Of a DNA stretch of 48,929 bases, positions 8,831 through 19,133 are shown one piece after another. The notes under the pieces are model-generated. The model had not been told where the DNA came from and did not search any database. It saw nothing but the letters and a program-made list of their open reading frames with translations. Position numbers and translations under genes: made by a program. Position 1 is the stretch's first letter, and each line of letters opens with the position of its first letter. The DNA comes from Candidatus Saccharimonadota bacterium (GTDB lineage Bacteria > Patescibacteriota > Saccharimonadia > CAILAD01 > BJGX01). The DNA lies in assembly GCA_014191035.1 (NCBI GenBank), contig BJGX01000003.1:1-48929 (forward strand), in the 5' to 3' direction.

Positions 8831-10579
8831 ATGAATGACGTCGAAGAAGTTAAGTCTAGAATAGATATTGTTGATGTAATCGGGGGGTATGTTCCTCTTA
8901 AGCAAACTGGCAAAAGCTTTAAGGGATTGAGCCCATTTAAGACCGAAAAAACGCCGTCTTTTATAGTTAGCCCAGAAAAGAATATATGGCACGACTTTAG
9001 TAGTGGCAAAGGTGGAGATGTAATAACTTTTGTAATGGAAATGGAGGGCTTAAGTTTTCCTGAGGCTTTGGAAATGCTTGCCAAAAGAGCGGGGGTAAAA
9101 CTAAAGCCCAGAAAGCAAAATGAAAAAGATTCAAGCAATAAGGCTGAGATTTATGACTGCCTTGATGCTGCTATGGCTTATTTTCATGTAGTACTTTCTA
9201 AGAATGAAAAAGCCAAGAATTATTTTGTAATGGAGCGTAATTTAAAATCTGAAACAATTAAAAAATTCAGACTTGGATACTCGCCTGATAGCTGGGATTC
9301 TCTAAGAAACTATTTAAATAAGAAGGGTTTTAAGGATGAAGTTTTGGTAACTGCTGGGCTTTGTGCGAAGGGAAACAATGGCAGGGGAGCTTACGACCTA
9401 TTTCGTGGTCGTGTAATGTTTCCAGTATTTGATATGCAAAATAGAACAATAGGGTTCAGTGCACGCATACTAAGTGAAGAAAAGACTGCTAAATACATTA
9501 ATACACCCCAGACGCCTGTTTATAACAAAAGCTTGGCAATATATGGTTTGTCGCAAGCCAAAGAAAGTATTAGAGAAAAGGATCAGGTAGTTATCGTGGA
9601 GGGAAATATGGACGTTTTGGCACTTGCTAATGCTGGCTTTAATAATATTGTAGCCTGCAGTGGCACGGCCTTTACTGAACTTCAGCTCAAACAGCTATCG
9701 AGACTTACCAAAAATATTGCACTTTGCTTCGATAGCGATGAGGCAGGCATTAATGCTACCCTTCGAGCTATTGAAATAGCCGCTGATGAAGAAGTAAGAC
9801 TTGATGTAATAAGCTTAAATCATGCAAAAGATCCTGATGAATTATTAAAAAAGGGTCAAGCTGAATGGAAAAAAGCTCTCAAAAATGCAAAATATGCTCC
9901 AGACTTTATGATTGATTTCGCAAAACAAAAATATGGAATTACGACGGCACCTGGCAAGAAGAAATTTACTGCATTTGTATTGCCATTATTGAAATCCTTA
10001 AAAGACGAGATTGAGTTTCAGCATTACCTAAAAAAAATATCACAACTTTTAGGTGTTAAAGAAGAAAGTATAAATAATTTAATTAATCAAAAATCAAATG
10101 AAACAAAGTTCAAAAATATTGATCAACCCGAAAGTGAGCCGTCTATTAATGAAGTTAAAAAATTATCTAGACAAGAAAATCTAGAAAAAGAGCTTTTGGA
10201 GCTAGTTTTTGCGTTTCCCGAATTAAACTCGGCAATCGAGGATTTAGAAATTGAACATACTAGCAATTTGCACAGACCGTTATTTGAGTTTTTGAAGCAA
10301 AATCCAAAATTCAATTTTGATAAAGCTTTAAATGAGTTGCCGAATCAGGCAGAATATGTTAAAATTTTGTCATTAAGGGGTGAACAACAATTCGCCAACA
10401 TACCGGCGCACGATAAAAGGCTCGAAGCCTTCACCCAGGTCGCAAGGATCGAAGATATAAACAAGCAAATAGCCAAACGCCAAATTGCTAGGCAATTATC
10501 AGTTGCCGAAGCCGAAGGTGATTCCAAAAAAATAAAACAACTGCTCAAGCAGTACCAAGCACTATTAAACGAGGACTAA
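8831..10579 (+). CDS. dnaG: DNA primase
   Basis: MNDVEEVKSRIDIVDVIGGYVPLKQTGKSFKGLSPF, VVIVEGNMDVLAL toprim, CFDSDEAG. Start set at ATG8831. Confidence 0.93.
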   Translation: MNDVEEVKSRIDIVDVIGGYVPLKQTGKSFKGLSPFKTEKTPSFIVSPEKNIWHDFSSGKGGDVITFVMEMEGLSFPEALEMLAKRAGVKLKPRKQNEKDSSNKAEIYDCLDAAMAYFHVVLSKNEKAKNYFVMERNLKSETIKKFRLGYSPDSWDSLRNYLNKKGFKDEVLVTAGLCAKGNNGRGAYDLFRGRVMFPVFDMQNRTIGFSARILSEEKTAKYINTPQTPVYNKSLAIYGLSQAKESIREKDQVVIVEGNMDVLALANAGFNNIVACSGTAFTELQLKQLSRLTKNIALCFDSDEAGINATLRAIEIAADEEVRLDVISLNHAKDPDELLKKGQAEWKKALKNAKYAPDFMIDFAKQKYGITTAPGKKKFTAFVLPLLKSLKDEIEFQHYLKKISQLLGVKEESINNLINQKSNETKFKNIDQPESEPSINEVKKLSRQENLEKELLELVFAFPELNSAIEDLEIEHTSNLHRPLFEFLKQNPKFNFDKALNELPNQAEYVKILSLRGEQQFANIPAHDKRLEAFTQVARIEDINKQIAKRQIARQLSVAEAEGDSKKIKQLLKQYQALLNED

Positions 10580-10585
10580 TAAAAT

Positions 10586-11695
10586 ATGCCAAAAAAGGCC
10601 AAAGTAGAGAAAGCTGCAGAGGTAAGCAGTAATTTTAGCGAGGAAATTGAAAAGTTAATTGTAAAAGGCCGCCAGCACGGTTTTGTAACTCAGCAAGAAA
10701 TACAAAAAGCTATTCCAGAAGCTGAAGATAACGTCGATCTTTTGGATGAGCTTTATTCCAAGCTAATTGATAAAGGAATCGATGTTACTGACCAAAAAGA
10801 CAAACTTTGGGAAACAGAACCAGAAGAAGATGTTGAAAGTGCTACCAGCGAAGAGAATATTAAAGACATCGCTGATGATTCAGTGCGCTTATATTTGCGC
10901 GAAATAGGAAAGATTCCGCTGATTACTGCTGATGAAGAAGTTGCATTAGCAAAAAGAATCGAAAAGGGTGATAAGGCCGCAAAAGATGCATTGGCAGAAG
11001 CTAATATGCGCCTTGTGGTGAGTATTGCTAAAAAATACATCGGCCGTGGGTTGGATCTGTTGGATCTTATTCAGGAAGGTAATACCGGTCTATTACGGGC
11101 AGTCGAAAAATTCGACTATCACAAAGGATTTAAATTCAGTACTTATGCAACCTGGTGGATTCGCCAAGCGATTACACGTGCTATTGCTGACCAAGCTAGG
11201 GTGATTCGTATTCCAGTGCACATGGTTGAGACCATTAATAAACTTATACGTACCCAGCGCAGACTTACTCAGGAGCTAGGACGCGAACCGCTTCCAGAGG
11301 AATTGGCTGCCGAAATGGAAATTGATGTCGATAAGGTCAATCATATCCTAAAAATTTCTCAAGACACCACCAGCTTGGACGCTGCAGTTGGAGAAGATGA
11401 AGATTCAAGTTTAGGAGACTTTATTCAGGATGAAGACACCGTAAGCCCAGAAGAGGCCGCAACCTATGAGCTCTTAAAAGAACATATCGATGAAACCTTG
11501 GACCTACTAACTCCACGTGAGCAAAAGATTTTGAGAATGCGTTTTGGTTTAGAAGACGGCCGCAGTCATACTTTAGAAGAAGTAGGGCAGGAATTTGGTG
11601 TGACTCGTGAACGTATTCGCCAAATTGAAGCTAAAGCTCTTACTAAGCTACGAAAGCACAAAGACAGCAAAAGACTCAAAGATTATATAGGTTAA
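10586..11695 (+). CDS. rpoD: RNA polymerase primary sigma factor
   Basis: [68 protein letters not shown], region 4.2 [18 protein letters not shown]. Confidence 0.97.
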   Translation: MPKKAKVEKAAEVSSNFSEEIEKLIVKGRQHGFVTQQEIQKAIPEAEDNVDLLDELYSKLIDKGIDVTDQKDKLWETEPEEDVESATSEENIKDIADDSVRLYLREIGKIPLITADEEVALAKRIEKGDKAAKDALAEANMRLVVSIAKKYIGRGLDLLDLIQEGNTGLLRAVEKFDYHKGFKFSTYATWWIRQAITRAIADQARVIRIPVHMVETINKLIRTQRRLTQELGREPLPEELAAEMEIDVDKVNHILKISQDTTSLDAAVGEDEDSSLGDFIQDEDTVSPEEAATYELLKEHIDETLDLLTPREQKILRMRFGLEDGRSHTLEEVGQEFGVTRERIRQIEAKALTKLRKHKDSKRLKDYIG

Positions 11696-12033
11696 GGTGT
11701 ATTGGGGTTGCTTGGAGGAGTAGAATTATTTCTATTCTGGGCATCTTCTAAAGCTTTGCGAGCAGCCGGAATACCTTTTCTGGCTGCTTCTTTATGACTT
11801 TCATCTGGTAGTTGGTCTGCAATATATTTTGGGGTTGGCGGTTTTGGTGGTGGGGCAGTTTTGTATCCTCCGCCAAGGCTTTCTGCCCCAGTTTCTGCAG
11901 CCGGGTCGGGCAAAAAAGTCTGGTTTAATTCAGAGCTAGATTCTTTTTGGTTTTGCCTGATTGCTTTAAGTTTCTCGTAAGTCCTACTGGCATCTTCTTC
12001 GTTTTCGTGTGGTGGCTTTGGCATTTCATTCAT
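11692..12033 (-). CDS. Hypothetical Pro-rich, probably disordered protein
   Basis: [25 protein letters not shown]...; start trimmed from the track. Confidence 0.5.
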   Translation of the reverse strand: MNEMPKPPHENEEDASRTYEKLKAIRQNQKESSSELNQTFLPDPAAETGAESLGGGYKTAPPPKPPTPKYIADQLPDESHKEAARKGIPAARKALEDAQNRNNSTPPSNPNTP

Positions 12034-12111
12034 AAATCTATTAAAACACATTATTATGATCAATTCATTTTGTTTGAGCTTAATGTTTGTAACTTAAGGT
12101 ATAATTTAACT

Positions 12112-14850
12112 ATGACTAAAAGAAAAAAACTCGTAATTTTCGATGGACATGCCCTAGTTCACAGAGGCTATCACGCAATTCCTTATTTGAACACAAAAGA
12201 CGGAACTCCAACTAACGCAGTTTATGGGTTTACTATGATGATGTTATTAGCACTTCGTGAGCTCAAGCCTGATTATGTCGCTGTCGCCTGGGACGCACCC
12301 GGAAAAACATTTAGACACGATGACTTTAAGGAATATAAGGCGACTCGCAAGAAAGCCGACCAGGAGTTATACGATCAGCTCCCAATAACCAAGGAAGTGA
12401 TTTCGGCTTTTAATATTCCATTATTAGAGCAATCGGGGTTTGAGGCAGACGATATTATTGGCTCGCTTTCTAAACAATACGAAGACAAAGTTGATGTAGT
12501 AATCGTTACAGGAGATATGGACGAATTACAGCTAGTAAGCGATAAAACAACAGTGTTTACTATGCGTAAAGGCTTTAGCGATACTTTTATTTACGATAAA
12601 AAGGCAGTCCACGATAAATACGGAGTTACCCCTGAGGAGTTCATCGTTTATAAGGCTCTCAAGGGCGACACAAGCGATAACATCCCAGGTGTTGCAGGTG
12701 TTGGTGATAAGACCGCCACAGATTTGGTTAGCAAATACCAAACACTGGATAATATTTACAAACATCTTGCTGATTTAAAGCCAGCAGTTCGAAACAAAAT
12801 GGAAGCAGGTAAAGATAGCGCGTATCTTAGTGAAAAACTTTCAACTATTAAACGCGACATGAAGCTTGATTTTGATTTGAAAGACTCTGTAGTCCACGAA
12901 TATGATCGCAAAAAAGTCTACGATTTGTTTCATAAACTTGAATTTAGAACTCTGCTTTCAAAGCTGCCGGCCGAAAAAATTACAGACGAACAAACCGAGC
13001 TCAGCCAAGATAGTGAACAAAAAATTGCTACAAAATATAACCGCACTCACTTAAAAAGTGTAAAATACCATCTAATAACTAATTTAGCTGAACTTAAGGA
13101 TCTCTCTAAAAAACTTAAGGCTCAAAAACTAATATCATTTGACACTGAAACAGATAGTGTTGATGAAGTCGAGGCTAATTTAGTGGGAGCTTCATTTAGT
13201 TTTAAAGAGGGCGAGGCATATTATGTGCCACTCGCTCACGATGAATTAACCGAAATCGGATATGAAGAATTTATAGATTTGATTGGCCCCATTTTAACAG
13301 ACAAAAGTATCGGTAAAATTGGTCATAACATCAAATACGATTATGTTGTGATGAAGCAGTTTGGTATTGATGTCGCACCAATTGCTTTCGACACAATGGT
13401 GGCGGCATTTCTAATTAGCCCAATTGGCAGGGCACAAACATTAAGCCAATTAGCTTATGAAGAGCTGGGTATTTCAATGATTGATATTGAAGAGCTTATT
13501 GGTAAAAAAGGCAAAAACCAGCTAACTTTTAATAAAATCGCTATTAAGGAAGCAGGCCAGTATGCGGCCGAGGACGCCGATATCACTCTAAGACTTTACA
13601 ACAAGCTTAAGTCCGAGCTAGATAAAATAGGCGAACTAACCAAGCTTGCTGAGCAAATGGAATGGCCTCTAATTGAAGTATTGGGCGACATGGAATATAA
13701 AGGCGTTGAGCTTGATGTAGAATTTTTAAATAAATTATCAGACAAGTACAGCGCAATCATAGAAGATTTACAGAAGAAAATATGGAAAATTGCAGGTGGG
13801 CAGTTCAATATAAGTTCGCCAGCTCAACTTCAAAAAATATTATTTGAAAAACTCAATATCGATTCAACAGGCCTTAAAAAGACCAAGACAGGCATAAGTA
13901 CCGCTGCCAGTGAGCTAGAAAAGCTACGTGGTAAGCACGAAATAGTAGATATGATGTTCGAATATCGTGAACTAACTAAGCTCACAACTACCTATGTTGA
14001 TGCTTTGCCAAAATTAGTCAAGCCGGATGGTAGAATTCACACAAGCTACAATCAGACCATCGCTCAGACAGGGCGCCTGAGTAGTACCAACCCAAATTTA
14101 CAAAATATACCTACTCGAACCGAAGCTGGGCGAGAAATACGCAAGGCTTTTGTCGCACCAAAGGGTAGAGTATTTATTTCTGCCGATTATAGTCAGATAG
14201 AACTACGTTTAGCTGCGGCTTTGGCCAAAGACGAGCCTATGATAAAGGCCTTTAAGAGTGGTGCAGACATCCATACCGCAACAGCAGCCGAGATGTTTGG
14301 TGTAAAGCAATCAGAAGTCACCAAAGATCAGCGTTATGGTGCCAAAACCATAAACTTTGGCGTTTTATATGGCATGAATCCACATGGCTTATCAGTGGCA
14401 ACAGGATTTGATTACGACAAGGCTCGAGAATTTATAGACCGATACTTTAGTTTAAGAAAAGGCGTGGCAGACTATATAGCTAGTGTTAAAAAATTTGCAC
14501 ACGATAATAACTACACCGAAACTATATTTGGCCGCAGGCGACCGTGTCCCGATGTGCGCTCGAGCAACTTTATTATTCGTGCTGCCGCCGAGCGCGCAGC
14601 AGTGAATATGCCTCTCCAGGGTACAGCTGCCGATATGATGAAAATAGCAATGATAAATATACACAAAAAGCTGCCTAAAGATGCTGACCTTATTCTTCAA
14701 ATACATGACGAACTTATAGTTGAGTGTAACCAAGAAGACGCAAAAAAGGTTGAAAAAATAGTTAAAGACGAAATGGAAAAGGTCCATAAGTTTGATGTGC
14801 CAATCGAGGTGGAAGTTCACCATGGCACAAGTTGGGGAAGTCTTAAGTAA
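12112..14850 (+). CDS. polA: DNA polymerase I
   Basis: 5'-nuclease domain, 3'-5' exonuclease DTETDS/NIKYDYV/YAAEDAD, polymerase motifs DYSQIELR and QIHDELIVE. Start MTKRKKLVIFDGHALVHRGYHA. Confidence 0.96.
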   Translation: MTKRKKLVIFDGHALVHRGYHAIPYLNTKDGTPTNAVYGFTMMMLLALRELKPDYVAVAWDAPGKTFRHDDFKEYKATRKKADQELYDQLPITKEVISAFNIPLLEQSGFEADDIIGSLSKQYEDKVDVVIVTGDMDELQLVSDKTTVFTMRKGFSDTFIYDKKAVHDKYGVTPEEFIVYKALKGDTSDNIPGVAGVGDKTATDLVSKYQTLDNIYKHLADLKPAVRNKMEAGKDSAYLSEKLSTIKRDMKLDFDLKDSVVHEYDRKKVYDLFHKLEFRTLLSKLPAEKITDEQTELSQDSEQKIATKYNRTHLKSVKYHLITNLAELKDLSKKLKAQKLISFDTETDSVDEVEANLVGASFSFKEGEAYYVPLAHDELTEIGYEEFIDLIGPILTDKSIGKIGHNIKYDYVVMKQFGIDVAPIAFDTMVAAFLISPIGRAQTLSQLAYEELGISMIDIEELIGKKGKNQLTFNKIAIKEAGQYAAEDADITLRLYNKLKSELDKIGELTKLAEQMEWPLIEVLGDMEYKGVELDVEFLNKLSDKYSAIIEDLQKKIWKIAGGQFNISSPAQLQKILFEKLNIDSTGLKKTKTGISTAASELEKLRGKHEIVDMMFEYRELTKLTTTYVDALPKLVKPDGRIHTSYNQTIAQTGRLSSTNPNLQNIPTRTEAGREIRKAFVAPKGRVFISADYSQIELRLAAALAKDEPMIKAFKSGADIHTATAAEMFGVKQSEVTKDQRYGAKTINFGVLYGMNPHGLSVATGFDYDKAREFIDRYFSLRKGVADYIASVKKFAHDNNYTETIFGRRRPCPDVRSSNFIIRAAAERAAVNMPLQGTAADMMKIAMINIHKKLPKDADLILQIHDELIVECNQEDAKKVEKIVKDEMEKVHKFDVPIEVEVHHGTSWGSLK

Positions 14851-14859
14851 TAAAAAAGC

Positions 14860-15177
14860 CTAGTATTTATCTCTAGGCTCTGGGTTTTTACTGATAACTA
14901 TTTGAAAATCCTTTTCAAGCGGATTTTTTATATAAAGCGCGACTTCATCGAAAATACCAATTCTATTTTCGGCTAAGATGTATTTTTCAGATCTTACATA
15001 AACGTAAAATCCCATCAGGTCGCCGAATCCGTTGAAGCCATAAAGCAATGTATTCCCATCTCGAAAGAAGTCTATGCTAAATTCTGAAGCACCTGTCGTG
15101 CGAAAAATTTTTTGCTTCTGTTTTTGTCTATAAAAATCAACTGAATTAGCCATTTCATTGAGAAGGATAATATTCAC
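14860..15177 (-). CDS. Hypothetical protein
   Basis: Complete ORF downstream of GGAGGA-like SD. Confidence 0.55.
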   Translation of the reverse strand: MNIILLNEMANSVDFYRQKQKQKIFRTTGASEFSIDFFRDGNTLLYGFNGFGDLMGFYVYVRSEKYILAENRIGIFDEVALYIKNPLEKDFQIVISKNPEPRDKY

Positions 15178-15241
15178 CGTTCCTCCTAGGTGCGAAAGTA
15201 TTGTATAAGATTAGCAGATAGTAGAGTATTTTCAAGCATAA

Positions 15242-15280
15242 AAAATTCCCCCAGAGCCATCTATGTATAAATAGCTGTGG
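15242..15280 (-). terminator. Terminator of the 33-aa ORF transcript
   Basis: On minus strand CCCCCACAG...CTCTGGGGG followed by AATTTTTT. Confidence 0.65.
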
Positions 15281-15325
15281 GGGAGCGACAACCGCTAAGG
15301 CCTAAACCTTAGCGTCGCCCCATAA

Positions 15326-15427
15326 CTAGATGTAAATGATAATTAGACCGACAAGAACAGCTGCAAAGATGAGTACGGCAGAGCCGATAAATCCATCGCG
15401 CAGTTCCTTTTTGGTAGTACTTTTCAC
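15326..15427 (-). CDS. 33-aa single-TM microprotein, not in the ORF track
   Basis: GTG start after GGAGGAAAT SD: M(V)KSTTKKELRDGFIGSAVLIFAAVLVGLIIIYI*; own promoter and terminator. Confidence 0.65.
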   Translation of the reverse strand: MKSTTKKELRDGFIGSAVLIFAAVLVGLIIIYI

Positions 15428-15499
15428 ATTTCCTCCAGCAGGGATTGGGGTTGTCGAATTTCTAGTCAAAGACCCAAAAAGGACTTCAACAAGAAAAAT

Positions 15500-15528
15500 A
15501 TATTAACACAAAATACACTATATGTCAA
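15500..15528 (-). promoter_or_regulatory. Sigma70-like promoter for the microprotein
   Basis: Minus-strand TTGACA - 17 nt - TAATAT. Confidence 0.7.
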
Positions 15529-15563
15529 TCTGTAAAATTTTAGCTTTCAGGTATAATACCTGT

Positions 15564-16445
15564 ATGCCAGAACTACCAGAAGTAGAAACAGTGCGCTTGG
15601 GCTTGCAAGAGTTTTTGCCAGGCCAAGCTATTAAATCCATAACCAAGGATTGGCCCAAAAGCCTGCCAGTCTCTGAGGAGCTTATTAGCGCTAGTTTAAT
15701 TGGCGCAAAAGTCGAATCGGTTCAGAGGCGCGGAAAACTTATAATTATGCCCCTTAGCAGTGGCTATAGCTTGTTAATTCATCTGAAAATGACAGGGCAG
15801 TTGGTTTATCGTCCAAATAAGGGCAAAGGCTTTGGCGGCGGGCACCCAAACGATAGTTTGATAGATAAATTACCCGATAGATCCACCCGGGTAATTATTG
15901 AACTAACAAATGGTACATTATTTTTTAATGACCAACGCAAATTCGGCTGGGTTAAACTAGAAAAGTCCGAAGGCCTGTACGAAAATAATGCCTTTTTAAG
16001 CAAGCTTGGGCCCGAACCACTCGAAGATAATTACACTTTTGAGCAATTCAAAAACGCTATAAAGCGCCGGGCTAATACCAGTATCAAGGCGGCCATTCTT
16101 GATCAAACAGTGGTGGCTGGAGTTGGTAATATTTATGCCGATGAGTCATTATTTGATGCTAGAATTCACCCATTAACAAAGGCAGGCGATGTCAGTACTA
16201 TCAAGCTAAAAAGGCTCTACAATGCAATACGGGAAGTGATGAGCTTGAGCATATCTTTAGGAGGCAGTAGTGATAGAAACTATGTAGATGCTAAAGGAAA
16301 TAGAGGAAGCTACTTAAAGTTTGCCAAGGTTTTTCGTAAAGAAGGTAGTCCATGCCCAGAGTGCGGTGGGGAAATTAAAAAGATTCGTGCGGCTGGAAGG
16401 GGAACTCATATTTGCCCGCGCTGTCAAAAAATTGTCAAAAAATAA
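15564..16445 (+). CDS. mutM: Formamidopyrimidine-DNA glycosylase
   Basis: MPELPEVETVRLGL N-terminus; C-terminal zinc finger CPECGGEIKKIRAAGRGTHICPRCQK. Confidence 0.96.
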   Translation: MPELPEVETVRLGLQEFLPGQAIKSITKDWPKSLPVSEELISASLIGAKVESVQRRGKLIIMPLSSGYSLLIHLKMTGQLVYRPNKGKGFGGGHPNDSLIDKLPDRSTRVIIELTNGTLFFNDQRKFGWVKLEKSEGLYENNAFLSKLGPEPLEDNYTFEQFKNAIKRRANTSIKAAILDQTVVAGVGNIYADESLFDARIHPLTKAGDVSTIKLKRLYNAIREVMSLSISLGGSSDRNYVDAKGNRGSYLKFAKVFRKEGSPCPECGGEIKKIRAAGRGTHICPRCQKIVKK

Positions 16446-16448
16446 AAA

Positions 16449-16466
16449 ACCCCGATAAATCGGGGT
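16449..16466. terminator. Terminator hairpin
   Basis: CCCCGATAAATCGGGG after an A-rich stretch. Confidence 0.55.
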
Positions 16467-16909
16467 CAGGCATTACGAACATTCCTACAGCTTGGCTTAG
16501 GATCGTTCATTGCTAGATAAATATCTCGCAAAGCAGTAATCTCTCTACCAAGCATGCGATGTTGGTATCCACACTTATCGCACTCTACGATTGCGTGAAG
16601 TCGCGACAAGTGGAAACGAGCTGGCTTTATAATGGTGCAAAGAAGAATGATGTAGTTCTCGTCTTCGTCCCAAAGCTCAATGATTGGGCTTCTGTCGTTG
16701 GGTCGTCTGTTCCGAAAGCTAATGTGGATCGTTTCGTCCTCATCGATTCCACGGATCATTCGTCTGGCAAGCCTTGTGTACTTATTGCGTTCTTTGGCTG
16801 CTTCTTTTTCGTACTTAGCATAAAGTTTTTTAACTTTTTGCTGGTCTTTAGCCATTCTTGCTGCTTCAGAATCAAGGTATGCTTCTTTTGCACGGTGCTT
16901 GAGTCCCAT
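16466..16909 (-). CDS. Hypothetical basic protein with CxxC
   Basis: MGLKHRAKEAYLDSEAARMAKDQQ... with GGGGAGGTC SD; C-terminal VECDKCGYQHRM. Confidence 0.65.
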   Translation of the reverse strand: MGLKHRAKEAYLDSEAARMAKDQQKVKKLYAKYEKEAAKERNKYTRLARRMIRGIDEDETIHISFRNRRPNDRSPIIELWDEDENYIILLCTIIKPARFHLSRLHAIVECDKCGYQHRMLGREITALRDIYLAMNDPKPSCRNVRNA

Positions 16910-17023
16910 TTGACCTCCCCCGGGGTTGAGGACTGCAATGCCGAAATTATACATCTGGAAATTGATTAAATCAATCCGTATTGGATGTGCTTATTGGTCT
17001 AACCATAGGCTATACTAAGGTTT

Positions 17024-17938
17024 ATGATTATTTATTTGTATGGCGATAATAGCTTTGGAATAAGCAGACAAGCAAGGCTTCTAAAGCAAAAATATCTAGA
17101 TAGCACTGGTCCAGAGGGCGATTTGGAGAGCATTGATGTCGCCGAAAAAGGACTTAACTACTTGCTTGGTGGACTTTCAGTGATGCCTATGTTTGTGAGT
17201 AGTAGGCTAATAATGGCTAGTAATCTGTCTAAGGCAAAGCCAACTAGTGAACAGATTGACGAAATTATATCCAGCACAGCAGAATCTACTAATTTAGTGA
17301 TAATTGATCCTAAGCCAGACAAGCGTACGGTGATGTACAAAAAATTATCAAAGCTCAAAGGCGCTAAGGAATTCAAAAACTTAATCAGTGGCGAACTAAT
17401 TAGTTGGATTATAAGCGAGGCTAAGAGGAGGGGCGCTGAAATAACTGCTGCAGATGCAAAGTATCTGGCTGATAAGGTTGGTGAAGATCAATGGACACTT
17501 AATAACGAAATAGATAAGCTGTCTAACTATAATCGTAAAATAACTAAAGCAACCATTGAAGAACTTGCTGTACCTAGTTTAGAGAACAATACATTTGTTC
17601 TTACTGAAGCTTTGGCTAACAAAGATTTGTCCCGAGTACTAAAATTGTACAAAGATATTAAACTTCAGGGGCATGCAGACCAGCTAATTCTTGGCGCCAT
17701 TACTTTTCAATATAGAACAATTATGCTGGTTTTACTCGGGGACAGTGAGCTTAACAGAGCTTACAAAATGTCTCCATATTCACTCTCTAAGTCACAGTCT
17801 TTAGCTAGTAAATATGATTTAGATGATATCAAAAAAGCCTATAAAATTATTGCCGACTCAGATATGGCAACCAAGAGCGGGGAGCTATCTTCAGCCGAGG
17901 CCATGAATAGGTTATTTTACAGACTTTGTAGTATCTGA
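17024..17938 (+). CDS. holA: DNA polymerase III delta subunit-like protein
   Basis: YLYGDNSFGISRQ start and overall HolA-like layout. Confidence 0.75.
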   Translation: MIIYLYGDNSFGISRQARLLKQKYLDSTGPEGDLESIDVAEKGLNYLLGGLSVMPMFVSSRLIMASNLSKAKPTSEQIDEIISSTAESTNLVIIDPKPDKRTVMYKKLSKLKGAKEFKNLISGELISWIISEAKRRGAEITAADAKYLADKVGEDQWTLNNEIDKLSNYNRKITKATIEELAVPSLENNTFVLTEALANKDLSRVLKLYKDIKLQGHADQLILGAITFQYRTIMLVLLGDSELNRAYKMSPYSLSKSQSLASKYDLDDIKKAYKIIADSDMATKSGELSSAEAMNRLFYRLCSI

Positions 17939-18610
17939 CAATCTGAAAACTGCCATGTATGCGGGGTGTAATTTAACATGTTTGAATATAAATTTTGGCC
18001 AATAGGGCATATATGATTCTTGCAATAGTTCAAACCCTTCATCTGTAAATAATTTTATTACCTCTTCGCCCTTAGGCATGTAAACATGGGTCGGATCTTT
18101 GGCGTAGGTTTTGCTATAAAGCCAGCCAGAAAATTTATTATTAATGGTTGGCAGGTGGATAATTACCAATCCATCCTTGTTCAGTAGTGTTTTGATATTT
18201 TTTATTCCATCCTTTGGCTTGCTTAGGTGCTCGATAACATTTATGGCTAAAACTAGATCGAATTTGTGTTTAATCTTTAATGGCTTCAATATATCCATTT
18301 GCGAAACTTTGTATTTAGAATTACGACTTTGGGCAATCTTTACAGCTTCGTTCGATATGTCCGTGCCATTCACTTCTTTGGCAGCCGAAAAGCTATCCAT
18401 CAGGTAGCCATAACCGCATCCTATATCGATTATCGAAGATTTGCTTAAGGACTTTTTGGAATATTTATTAAATAATTTAACAAAAATCCCGTCTCGCATT
18501 TTATCGAAACGGGATTGTTTGAATTCACCTGATTTATCAGATTTATATACTACTTTAAAATAATCCTTGGGCTGCTTAGTTGTCCCAGTTTGGGTTTTTT
18601 TAGCCCTCAT
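17912..18610 (-). CDS. Class I SAM-dependent methyltransferase
   Basis: IIDIGCGYGYLMDSF, FDLVLAINVIEHL. Confidence 0.88.
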   Translation of the reverse strand: MRAKKTQTGTTKQPKDYFKVVYKSDKSGEFKQSRFDKMRDGIFVKLFNKYSKKSLSKSSIIDIGCGYGYLMDSFSAAKEVNGTDISNEAVKIAQSRNSKYKVSQMDILKPLKIKHKFDLVLAINVIEHLSKPKDGIKNIKTLLNKDGLVIIHLPTINNKFSGWLYSKTYAKDPTHVYMPKGEEVIKLFTDEGFELLQESYMPYWPKFIFKHVKLHPAYMAVFRLSDTTKSVK

Positions 18611-18618
18611 TGAATTAT

Positions 18619-18996
18619 TTATTTAGCTGATTTTTTAGGAGTAGCTTTTTTGGCTGGAGCCTTCTTGGTGGGGGCTTTTTTAGCAGTTGCTTTCTTAGTA
18701 CCTGCTTTGCCTGGGTTTTCAGTTCCAAATGGCTTAGCAGCAACGGCGTTGTAGCTCTTTGTCAAACGGCTCTTTTTACGAGCAGCAGTTTGCTTTTTAA
18801 TTACACCCTTACGAACTGCACGATCGATTTCTTTGATAGCAGCGATTAGCTCGGCGTTAGTTTTAACCTTACCGGTAGCAACTTCGTCGCGAACTGCTTT
18901 GAATTTAGCTTTTACACCAGATTTAACGCTCACATTGTATGCTTTGCGCTTTTTTTCTTGGCGAACTCTTTTGATTGCTGATTTGATTACTGGCAT
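18619..18996 (-). CDS. rpsT: Ribosomal protein S20 with Ala/Lys/Pro-rich C-terminal tail
   Basis: MPVIKSAIKRVRQEKKRKAYN... S20 N-terminus; tail KKATAKKAPTKKAPAKKATPKKSAK. Confidence 0.92.
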   Translation of the reverse strand: MPVIKSAIKRVRQEKKRKAYNVSVKSGVKAKFKAVRDEVATGKVKTNAELIAAIKEIDRAVRKGVIKKQTAARKKSRLTKSYNAVAAKPFGTENPGKAGTKKATAKKAPTKKAPAKKATPKKSAK

Positions 18997-19133
18997 ATTT
19001 AAATAAGTCTTTCTAAAAAGTTATAAGGAGTAGTATAGCGCATTTTGCCTTATCTGTAAAGAGGAGGGGTGAATGATTGATTTACTTATTAAAATGTTGA
19101 CAAAAGCTAACAACAATGGTACATTATAAGCAT

